From Nematostella vectensis (taxonomy: Eukaryota; Cnidaria; Anthozoa; Actiniaria; Edwardsiidae): DNA of 64,000 nt. Shown in pieces: positions 9,401 to 20,000 of this stretch. The DNA lies in NCBI RefSeq assembly GCF_932526225.1, contig NC_064039.1, positions 12,170,139-12,234,138 on the forward strand, written 5' to 3'. A model generated the notes under the pieces. The model did not search any database. It was not told the origin of the DNA and saw only the letters and a list, made by a program, of their open reading frames with translations. The position numbers and the translations under genes were made by a program. How positions within the stretch are numbered: position 1 is the stretch's first letter; each line of letters starts with the position of its first letter.

Positions 9401-11052
9401 ATGATGTAATGAAGATAGACTCTGGGAGAGAACTTTTCATTCAACCCACGGTCCATTGTTTCAAGGACCATTTTATACAATTGAAAACTAATACATAGCT
9501 ATTATTCTTATTGATTATTTGATGACACATGGATTTAATATTTTGTATTCATGATAAGAATGAAAAAAACGCTCGATGAGTATGTTGTATCAGCGTTTCA
9601 AAGCGTACATATAAGAGAATGTAAAGAAATCCAAGATTATCTTTAATTTATACTTCTCAAAGAAAAAGTCTAAAATTGTATTGTTTTGTATACCTATTTT
9701 ACTTATTTTTTGTTCTTGAAAGTAATTAGTAAAATATTTATCAAGCAATTTTATATGCGTTCGTTTTTGGGCATTCAAAGGGTACATAACTAAACCTCTT
9801 CCCCCTCCCCCCACACGCACTCCGGCATCTTTCATCGCTCGATAGCTATCTGGGCTATGGAAAGTCCTAGAAGCTGCCATGTCAACGTCACAGTACGCAT
9901 GTAGGATACTACTGTAGATAAGACCGCAAAATAAGAAACTTTTGTTTTTAATTACCGCCCACTTTGATGTTGTGCCGCTTTGAAATTGGTTTTATTTTTT
10001 CCGAGTAAAGAAGTCGCTAGAAAGGTTTCCTTACATGATCATGGTGAGTTATTTTTAAATAATTCAAAGCTCTCGAGAAAACTGTGCTTCCAGCTGTTCC
10101 AAATTGCCTACATCCCCTACATCTTACAATTTCTTACCTTCAGAACATCACACAGTACCCAGGGGACAAAATGATTAACAACCTCAAAGTTTGAAATTAT
10201 GATTTTTTTGGAACTTCCTCTTCGAAAACACTAAACAAATGATATATTTGAAATGTTTGAAAACGAAAATGTTTGCTATACTGAATAAGCTCGAAACTGC
10301 TGGCTGCATTGAAGCCTCCCTCTAATCAAACTTGGCCGAATCTGGTTCGTTAAGATAAAATGAAGTCAGCCCAACAACGCACAAAACCTAGCCTTGGAAA
10401 CCTTAGCAATCGATGCTCGATGCTTGGATATGATTGGCTGACTTTGTGGTCACGTTTGGTTATGTTTGAAAACTTGGATATGATTGGCTGACTTTGTGGT
10501 CACGAGGAAAAGCAACTATCCGCTATCCAATCACATCCCTTTATTTTCCAACTTTAGATACTATTGAGGCGTTATCTGGCGGTGCAACCAATACTCAACA
10601 CAATAATTATTTCATCATGCATGAATCAGCTGATTGATGCTTACTAAATAGGCTGTTTGAATATTGCGAATTTGGGTGTGTGTATTATTCGTCGATTTTC
10701 TTGAAAAAATTTGTCGACTAAACGAGAAAACTCCCGGTTTACCCGGATATCAAGGTTGCAACTAGTTTAGCTAGTTTCTAGTCTAGTTTACATTGGCGAT
10801 TTGGTGTCGCAGCGCCCGCGATAAAACTCGCCGCGACAAATATTGCATAAAAAAATCACAGGGCCTTATCAGTCGATATAACTGACTACAAAAAAGTACT
10901 CGAATCTACTTTGTTTTTAGAATACTTTCTTGGAGATTTTAGCAACCTTACAAGGTCAATAATGTTACTGGAAAATTTAGATATGCTAATGTACGACTAA
11001 GCCTTTCCTAAACCACGACGTGGGCGATAAAATCATCGTCAATAATTTATTG
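9401..11052. other. Intergenic spacer with one short direct repeat
   Basis: No gene was recognised. Minus-strand frames around 9590-9880 look like noise. A 51-bp-period direct repeat (CTTGGATATGATTGGCTGAC at 10422 and 10473) is present. Confidence 0.5.
10422..10505. repeat. Two-copy tandem repeat, 51-bp period
   Basis: CTTGGATATGATTGGCTGAC plus TTTGTGGTCACG occurs at 10422 and again at 10473. Confidence 0.8.
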
Positions 11053-11345
11053 GTTAGATACGAAGAATCGTATAAAAACAAAAAAATTAGCAAATCAAAA
11101 CAACAGATAATAGCATAAAAGGACTATGTAACCACCTTCCACTCAAAACGCTCAAAGACCCCATACACGAACAGGGCTTACGTTAAACGGACGAACTCGT
11201 CGGACTTGTTAGATACGAAGAATTCTAGTAAGAAAACAAATACCACCGAGGCAAAACAATAGTTCAGAAGAGTATATTTTAGTGGTGTATTCACCATTCA
11301 CGTCCAAACGATCAAAGACCATACACGCACAAGGCTACGTTACGT
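11053..11345. repeat. Diverged tandem duplication (about 155-bp unit) directly upstream of the 11359 gene
   Basis: GTTAGATACGAAGAAT starts at 11053 and 11208. Each copy continues with an A-rich stretch, AACA-A-ATAG, then a block like CAAACGATCAAAGACC followed by ATACACG and GGCT-ACGTTA. The second copy ends about 15 bp before the ATG at 11359, so the duplicated unit covers the presumed 5' UTR or promoter. Confidence 0.6.
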
Positions 11346-11358
11346 TCTTGTCAACAAT

Positions 11359-11796
11359 ATGGCGACTAAACTCTCTTCGGATTTCGAGGATCGAACTACA
11401 CTCATAGAGTATAACCATAACTACACAGCCTCTATGCCGAGAAAACGAGTTCACTGGTCCTCGAACCTAGTGGAAGTATTGTACTTTGACCCAGCTTATG
11501 CACAATTTGTGCCCACGAATGTTGAGAAAAGCTTAGAAAAAGTTGGACTACGACCAGGAAAAAGATTTAAACGAGCTGTGATAGAGGGTGCTACTAGATA
11601 CAAGCCAAATACAAGTGCTAGTCCCATGCTAGTAAGAAAAGGACTCCAAGCTGTTACTAGAGAACTCCGCGAGATTACTGTGGGAATCGGGAGTTTAAAT
11701 GCCTCGCACGAGGATAAAACACGACGATGGGAGGAAATTCTCCAGTATTACATCATTCAAGAGAGACTTAAAGAGGAGGCGGACGATTGGGTTTAA
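11359..11796 (+). CDS. Hypothetical 145-residue protein with RVxF-type PP1-docking-like motif
   Basis: A single uninterrupted frame with ATG in good context (CAATATGG), codon usage and amino-acid mix like a real gene, and a stop followed by AT-rich DNA. It has no signal peptide or membrane segment. Near the N-terminus, PRKRVHWSSNLVEVLYFDP contains RVHW (residues 30-33), which fits the [RK]-V-x-[FW] docking motif of protein phosphatase 1 regulators, followed by an acidic-hydrophobic strand as in several PP1 targeting subunits. The rest is mixed helical and ends in an acidic, Trp-containing tail (KEEADDWV). I do not recognise the family. PP1 binding is an inference from four residues. A short hairpin (GCGATA-TTTT-TATCGC) lies about 30 bp after the stop. 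Confidence 0.6.
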   Translation: MATKLSSDFEDRTTLIEYNHNYTASMPRKRVHWSSNLVEVLYFDPAYAQFVPTNVEKSLEKVGLRPGKRFKRAVIEGATRYKPNTSASPMLVRKGLQAVTRELREITVGIGSLNASHEDKTRRWEEILQYYIIQERLKEEADDWV

Positions 11797-13939
11797 AGGA
11801 AGAAGTATAGACGAGGTTATTGAGGCGATATTTTTATCGCTTATGTGCCGATAAGAAGCTTTAATAAGCTCTCAAGCTGCCAGAAAAGGACTGACGTGTG
11901 CTTGAATAAGCACTAGTGCAATTCTAAACAAGGGACTCAACACGCGTTTTGATGTTTTGGTACCCGATCGCCAAAAATACACCGCTCACTGTTAGAGCCG
12001 CTCCCAGCCGAAAGTGTGATACGAATAAAATTCTCGACTGAATCCTAAAAGTTGGGCATTGTCATGTACTTCAGAAGAAAATTTGAACAAATAGTTTAAC
12101 TAGGGCAATTTATTCTAGGTGGGCAGTTGTATAACATTTTATAAACTGTACTAACTTACGTGAACACACGTTTTGATTTGGCACAGTTTTCCTTCTGCGA
12201 TAACACATGGCAACGTGAGAGCACTAATAGCATCTTTCCGTTTTCTTCTTTTTTTGCGCCGGTTTAGATAAAAGCAAATAAAACGTTGCATGTTGACCAA
12301 TCAAGATTTAATTGTGTAGTTTACAGAACAAGGCAGCGATACGCGAAGGTGTGGGCTCAATTATCGCATTCCCGCGAAAATAGCTCTCCCTCCGCTTCAC
12401 ACGCAATAAAGGACAGACCGTATTCTCTAGAATCTTCTAGAATTGTATGTTCTATGGTGTAAAAGTCATTAAAACGTGGAATTTTTCTTCTGAACATTTG
12501 AGTGGTTTCGGGCAGGCTTGTAGCATGGAAAGAATGCATCCCCAACCTCCCCCCTCCCCGCCCCCCTCTTCATACACACAACCTATCCCAAGCAATCGGC
12601 TCACTCATTATCCACGAAGGGATTCTCTAGACTATTAACTAAAGATAATTTTAAAGATTAAAATCGTTTTCTTGCCTATATTTAGTCATGGCCTTTGAAG
12701 CTACTCGACTAGGCAAATTAGAAGGCGATTTATTAATTACCCGAATTATATTTCCAGATATCTGTTGAGATAGTAGTAGTTTCATGAATGTTACACTTTA
12801 AGCAGGAGGTATCAAACACTTAGCACTAATACCTTTTTGCTCTTATTATTTTGTCAGGCCGTTACTCTTTAAAAACCTGTTTTTTTATTTCCATAGGAAT
12901 TCTAGAAACAACCCTGCTACTGAAATAACTAACACCGGGAAGTATTTTCTATAAATATAACTACCAATTTGTTTTTTCGAAAGAAGGATGAGTAGCGCAG
13001 TGGGTAACTTTCGCGGGTGGTTTTTGCGGGTGATTCGAGAACTATATTCGGAGGCAAACAAATGCGGCCCTATGCAATAGAAAAATTAGTCACGATTTTA
13101 AGTGCATCTGCACTGCATAAACGTGTGCTCTAAACTAACCACAACAAATGCATAATCATCGGCAGTGGCAGGCTGCTTGTGGGTTTCCAGTGTCAGACGG
13201 CCAGCTTTCTAAACGATTTCACTAGAAGCAACATTGATTGGGCACGCAAGTCAAGGACACCGCGGTCACCAGGCTACCGAGTTTTGAGTCATGTGAAAAG
13301 TGAAAAGATTTTCGTGTTATCCAGAGACAGAGTTTTGGTTATCCCTTTTTTTTTCAGCCGCGAAAAAATCCATAACATGGAGAACTCTGAGTGCGACCGC
13401 TGCGCGGTAGCGAGTATGCGTTGTGGTATCTGGCAGCTAAAAATCTGGTATGGCAGCTAAAAGTTTAATGCTAGGCTGGAGATTTCGGCCCCAAAACTGC
13501 TATCTAGCGAACTATGCACAAGTGCATTAATAGGGAGGCAATAACCAGGTTCCTAGCCCTTAATAATTTAGTCTTATACGGTTACGCCACACACAGCACG
13601 CTGTGACGTAGGGTGAAAATTATCGAGGTCTACCTAGGCGCCGTGGGTTCCTTTGGACTCGTTCGGTGACCATGGTAGTGATATCGTAATGCACGTGCGA
13701 ATGGTATCTATATTGTTCAAGACACAACGTCAATGAAGAATGAAACGCTATGTTTTAAAGCTGTTTTTTTTTTGGTTGCATCTCAAAAGATAATGTTTCA
13801 TTGTCTCATCGAAAATTTGTTCGGAAAATCGATATAACGTCATGGCAAGGGATCCAAGATTATATCAAAATATCGCTTTATCGAAGTACTCGATATAATA
13901 TAAAAAAAAACTTTAAGAATTTAAAGCGGTGTTTAATAT
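11797..13939. other. Intergenic spacer, no gene recognised
   Basis: The open frames here (12447-12638, 13179-13460) are short and without domain character. A stretch at 12986-13050 faintly resembles a tRNA A box but lacks a convincing B box. Confidence 0.45.
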
Positions 13940-13942
13940 CTA

Positions 13943-14115
13943 TGGTGGGCCTAGTACTTTATAGGAGAGCAGAGAGGTTGGGCCTTGTACTCCATAGGAT
14001 AGTAGAGAGGGTGGGCCTAGTACTCCATAGGAGAGTAGAGAGGGTGGACCTAGTACTCCATAGGAGAGTAGAGTGTTTCCTAGTACTCCATAGGAGAGCA
14101 GAGAGGGTGGGCCCA
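13943..14115. repeat. 33-bp minisatellite, about 5 copies
   Basis: The core CTAGTACTCCATAGGAGAG recurs at about 33-bp spacing, one copy shortened by a deletion. The open frames on both strands follow from the unit being a multiple of three. Confidence 0.85.
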
Positions 14116-14449
14116 CAAAATACGCTGGTTCGAGCATGCACAAAGGGTGGACCTCTTGAAAAGGCTCGAGGTTATTCTATAAGCAAGTCAAACTCAAAGA
14201 CGAGATTAATCATTTATTTTGGAAAATTGGTCCTCCTATAACGGGTTTTAATCGAGTTGACACTGTATAACAGGCGTTATTAGTCAATCTCTGAAAATAG
14301 ACGGACGCATTCTGTGGTACCGGGGGTGACCGTTATATATCGCATGGAGGCTCTCTGTAGTCAAAATGTCGAGGTCTTTTGTTAGGTTTTAGCACAGTAT
14401 CTCGGCTAACTTTTTTACTTGAGAAAATACTTCAGAGAAAATACTTCAG

Positions 14450-15041
14450 GGCCGTAGCAGACCTCCAAATATTGGGGGGCACAACACTGAAACATTAAGA
14501 AAATATTGGGGGCACAGCCACGCTCCTACTGGTCATTTCCTTATAATTTTTGAAAATATTTGGGGGCATAATACATAAAACATTAAGAAAATATTGGGGG
14601 CACAGCCACGCTCCTACTGGTCATTTCCTTATAATTTTTGAAAATATTTGGGGGCACAATACATAAAACATTAAGAAAATATTGTGGGCACAGCCACGCT
14701 CCTACTGGTCATTTCCTTATAATTTTTGAAAACATTTGGGGGCACAATACATAAAACATTAAGAAAATATTTGGGGCACAGCCACGCTCCTACTGGTCAT
14801 TTCCTTATAATTTTTTAAGATATTTTGGGGCACAATACATAAAACATTAAGAAAATATTTTGGGCACAGCCACGCTCCTACTAGTCATTTCCTTATAATT
14901 TTTGAAAATATTGGGGGGCACAATACATAAAACATTAAGAAAATATTTGGGGCACAGCCACGCTCCTACTGGTCATTTCCTTATAATTTTTGAAAATATT
15001 GGAGGGGCATATCCCCTCAGTGCCCCACCCCCTGCTACGGC
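14450..15041. mobile_element. MITE with internal 88-bp tandem amplification (six to seven units)
   Basis: The ends are GGCCGTAGCAG (14450) and CTGCTACGG (15041), inverse complements. Inside, a block starting CATTAAGAAAATATTGGGGG recurs at 14493, 14581, 14669, 14757, 14845 and 14933, exactly 88 bp apart, each followed by CACAGCCACGCTCCTACTGG. The same end and core sequences occur once each in the simple copies at 16501-16670 and 18288-18460. Confidence 0.85.
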
Positions 15042-15045
15042 ATTA

Positions 15046-16180
15046 AATCAGATAGAAAACGAGACCTACGGTTATTGTCGTTTGCACTCGTATATAAAGT
15101 CCTTAGTCAAACCGTATTGGCCATTCTTACGTGGTGGATTGGGTCAAGTTCATGAACAAATAGCATGCTGGGACGTTAGGGGACGTTATTTAACATGGCG
15201 TCGAACGATGCCAAACCTGATGTTGTGAATCTTATTAACGAAGATATTCAAAATTGCCAAAATCCGACAGTTTCAAGCTTTTTATTTAGCATCACATAAA
15301 CATGCTCACGTATCCAATATTTTTTGGCAGCATCCATTAAATACCCAATAAAGCGGGGGGGGGGGGGAATTCCAGAACACCCTCCCCCCTTAAGTGTATT
15401 CTTTTTACGGTGAGGACCCCCCTTAACAACCCCCAGGATTCCAGACGGACTCGTAAAAAAATCAGAGACTCCGTTAGAGGGCACGTTTTTTGTCGGAGCA
15501 CCCCTTTAGAAGGTTTTAAGGTTATAAATTTTCGGAGACACTTCCTAATATCCCCCCCCCCCTCATGGTTTTCAATGAACACTCCCTAAGAAAGGCCAAT
15601 TAGGAAATGGCGGTTTCCATGATGACGTATTTGACTACGAGTCCAATAACTTAAATTCGCTGTTTTCTTTTTATTCTCGACATAAATCGAAAATTTTATA
15701 GGATAGGGCGAACTGTCATATTTGAAAGAAAGTTATTGTAAAAAGATTTGCGTACTTGTAATCAAATAATGTCATCAAAGCCTCTTTTTACACATCGTTA
15801 TATATGGTTGCCAAACATTTTCGGGCATGGATAGAACGATGCGTTAAATTATACAAAAATATGTACCAAACAACAGAAAAATGCTGTTGGAATAAACATT
15901 CTTCCCTCTCGCCGAGGTGTATCATTAGGTTGTAAAAAAATTAATAAAAAATGATCATACTGTTGTGTTACGCCACCCATAAGTTGCGTTTCTACCTGGA
16001 TACAACATAATTCGTGATATTTTGCTGACATAATTGACAGAACCAAAAAAACACAATGATGCTGATCAACGCGGGCTCCCTGCGTCTTTGGAAGGGTGAG
16101 TAACAGTCTTGAGCATGCGCAATCGTGTTTTGCCGCATCAGGGCGCCCACAATCCACTCCCACAATCATCTGATTTCGAC
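15046..16180. other. Intergenic spacer with G/C tracts; one short open frame
   Basis: A plus-strand frame at 15195-15299 (MASNDAKPDVVNLINEDIQN...) has gene-like amino acids for about 25 residues and then decays. It could be a first exon or retroposed fragment but has no supported continuation. G and C runs occur near 15355 and 15553. The rest is presumed 3' flank of the calmodulin-like gene. Confidence 0.4.
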
Positions 16181-16212
16181 TCAAATCTCAGGCTTCACCA
16201 TTTTGACAAATT
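16181..16212 (-). CDS. Calmodulin-like gene, exon 5 (32-bp terminal exon)
   Basis: After CTCTTTGCAG, the two bases AA complete the Glu codon split by the intron, then FVKMVKPEI and TGA. It corresponds to the EFVQMMTAK end of calmodulin. Found by searching for the expected continuation; phase and acceptor both fit. Confidence 0.85.
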
Positions 16213-17011
16213 CTGCAAAGAGAATTAAACAAGATCAGTCTTCGCCTCCTGCTTACATTATACTTTATATAATCATACTGTCGGGCCATGTAGAAGCTAT
16301 CAAAATATTTCACCACATTGGATTGATGCACGACAAGAACGAGAATACAATATTCAAATTAGGCCTTACGAGCTGGCTTCTACATTTCTCACTGTCAACC
16401 ATGCAGGGAGACTGTTTCCTGTTCAAAGACACCGGAACTGACAGCATGGAATTGTTCCGAGTTGTAAACCGTTTGACTTAAGGTAGAGTATTTTTTTCAT
16501 AGCCGTAGCAGGCCTCGAACACTTTGAGGAGGGGGGAGGCACGATACAGAAACGTTAAGAAAACAATGGGGGGAACAGCCACGCACTTACTGGTTATTTT
16601 CTTGTAATTTTTGAAAATATTGGGGGGGGGGGCACGTGCCCCCAGCGCCCCACCCCCTGCTTCGACCCTGTCTTTTAAGAATGCGTTTAAGGTTAAAGAA
16701 CACACGATGAGATAGTCAAATGAGCGTACAGGCTGGGTTCCATGGGGTCGCACACGGCCGCAGCAATTCGATCGCAACCGATCGCATTCTGAACACAAAG
16801 CAGTTTCCATAACATTATATGGAAATCAGCCTTACAATCAGCTCTCTTTCTAAATGCCGCAGCACCATAAAAAAATCAAGATATCAATCAAATTTCATAC
16901 TGCTTCGGATTCTGGAAGCTTGTCTATTGTTTCTGTTAGGATAAGATATCATCATAAAACGACCACACCTAAAGATTTATAAAAGCTAACCAATCAGGAT
17001 GCGAGATTCAC

Positions 17012-17096
<85 letters not shown>

Positions 17097-20000
17097 GAGC
17101 TGGAAACCTCTGAGGCACAGATTGGGTGATAAACAGCTCATGTCAATCAAACTGTCAAGGTGGCCACGACACTAGCGCACGTCGCACTGAAAACAAAGCA
17201 CTGTAAGGAGAGAACGGTTACCTTCGAATGTGATTTTTCGCTTGCGGCCGTGTGAGGCGTCTTTAAGTATGTCGTTAATGTCGTGCTCTGGGATGTTCTC
17301 GCCCATGTGTCTCAGCACGTAGCGGATCTCGTTGGAGAAGATGTAGCCTTTGTCGTCGCCGTCAAATGTGCGGAAGGCCTCTAACAGCTCATTTTGGTCC
17401 AGGGTGTTGTTATTCTGGTTTATCATCATGTTCACAAACTCGTGAAAATCAACAACGCCATTGCCTGGAGAAAAAAGCATTAAACAGATTAGGACTGTTC
17501 CTAGATAAAGACTATAGAACCGAATCGTATTTTACTGCCGCGGTAAAAAAAATCAATGCAATTGAAATTAATATTTCTGTAGCAAATTAAACCCAGGATC
17601 AGTCTCGACTAGTTCGACTTGCAAAATGGAGGTAGGGCGGAAGGGGGGCGCTCAGTTGAAAATTACTGCGCTCTTCCCACCGCATCCCCTGCTACCACTC
17701 TGAAACATTACAAAGCTTTGTATAATAAGGCTTAAAACGCTTACCAAATATGGCTGATACGCTTACCAAATATGGCTGATACGCTTACCAAATGAGGCTG
17801 ATACGTTTGCCAAATATGGATGATGGCACTTACTAAATAAGGGATACTTTAGGCAAATAAGGCTGATGGCTATTACTAAATAAGGGATACTTTAGGCAAA
17901 AAACGCTGATGGCACTTACCAAATACCAAATAAGGAATTTTTTAGGCAAATGGCTGATGGTACTTACAAAATAAGGAATCTTTTAGGCAAAATGACAAAT
18001 AGGTTTGCCAAATAAGGCTGATAACGCTTACCGTCGTAGTCGACCTCGTTGACCATGTCTTGCAGCTCGTTCTCAGTGGGATTCTGTCCGAGCGAACGCA
18101 TAATGGCTCCTAGCTCGCGCGTAGTAATGTGCCCATTACCGTCCTTGTCGAAAAACTTAAAGGCATCTCTGTATTCTGAAAAAAAAAACCTATGATCGGT
18201 TTTTTTTTCTGTGAATTTTGGGTCATAAGTTTTTACAGGGTTGAAACACTGCTTAGAATTCCTCGTACAAGTACTTTGAGTAAACATAGCCGTAGCAGAC
18301 TTGAAAGATTCGGGGGGGGGGGCACAATACAGAAACACTAAGAAGACAATGGGGAGTACAGCCACGCCCCTACTGGTCATTTCCATTTAAAATTTGTAAG
18401 TACTGGGGGGGTGGGGTGGGGGCACGTGCCCCTAGTGCCCCACCCCCTGCTACGGCCCTGGAAAGCGGCTGGCACTGTTGGGCTTTGTATCGCTGTTTGA
18501 ACGCTATATGTGTTGCATGACGCTGTGAAGTTAAATCTCACGTTTTCTTCTGGTCAGATTGGAGGGGGTTACCTAACTGTATATATATGGTGGCCGTGAC
18601 GTCAACCCAAAATGTCAAACCTTCAGAAATACCAAGAATAGAAATATACCCACCCAAAAAAATTCCCAACATGTGATGACCAGAAAAATAACTTTATATT
18701 TTTGTACGCCATCTACATATTATATCGAAAGCATTGAAATGGCTTGAGGATAAAGCTCCTGTTTTTTCAGACCGCCGCTTCGGGCTTCACCAATCCGCAT
18801 ACAAGAATTTCGATCCATTTGACAGCGAAGCTCGAAAAATTTCATATCAGCTTTTCTCCCATATACTAAAGTAGCCATGAATATTGAAGATTTAAGGAAA
18901 GACCATAAGGCAACAAAGGAAATGTTACAAGTAACCAAAACCACACACAGCAATAATAGATGGGTACAGCAAAAAGCATTTTGCCAACATAACGTAAGAG
19001 AAAAATGTGGAAATTACACATTTGTGTACTTTTATGACTGTAAACAAGTGACAGGTCCTTATTAAGAGGTTATATCCTTAGAGCGGCGTTTTATTTTTCC
19101 TTTAACCAGCTAACGAACGAAAAATGCTAACCTGTGTTACTCAAACACTGAATCACTTGATGATTTTTCCAGCATAAAAATAAATCATCTTAGCAAGCTC
19201 CTCACGGGATTTTTGAAAGGTTTGGATAAACATCCTTACGCACCTAAGATTTGTCCTTTTTACCCATCAATATCATAAATTACTTAATTTATGTTCATTG
19301 TGCTTTCTGTGGATATTCGATTTTTTATTAAACATCCTTACCGCACCTAAGATTTGTCCTTTTTACCCATCAATATAATAAATTACTTAATTTATGTTGA
19401 TTGTGCTTTCTGTGGATATTCGTTTTTCTAGCATGTCTCTAGCTACCATAGAGAACTGTCCGACACAAACGCATTTAAAAGTTCTAGTTCGACAGAAATG
19501 GAAGGATTTTCTAAATCTCAGGATTAAGGAAATTAGGAATTACCATAGTAACCATGCCCGGGTGTGAAGATGACAAATGCGCGTGCATATTATCAAGAGA
19601 AAAAGATCAGTTAATCACCAAGAACAAGGCCCTTACGTGCAAACGAATGATTTGTATCCAGATCAAGTTGATTATTTTTCAGTGCTGATATTATCATAAA
19701 AATACCCCTAAAACTACACCCATGGTATATTTTTCTTCACAAAATGTTCTGTTACTGGTTTATTTTCGTCATACTTATTTTCAGATAAAAAAATCACGCC
19801 CAAATTCCGCATAAACAATTTTCAGTGAAAATCTAGTCTTACTCAATATCCAATATACAGGAATAACACAATACAAAAGCAACTGACTTGTTTAAATGAT
19901 CTAACGGTAAAGGGTTTCCAACATAATGACAAGAGGACTTGTTGGTAAGGGGAGGTGGGTGGGCTGCCACATCAGATACCCCTTAGCAAATGGAATTACA

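Noticed and set aside
12986-13050. Possible tRNA or tRNA-derived SINE (TAGCGCAGTGG resembles an A box)
   Set aside because: No matching acceptor stem and only a poor B box (GTGATTCGAGAAC); too weak to call.
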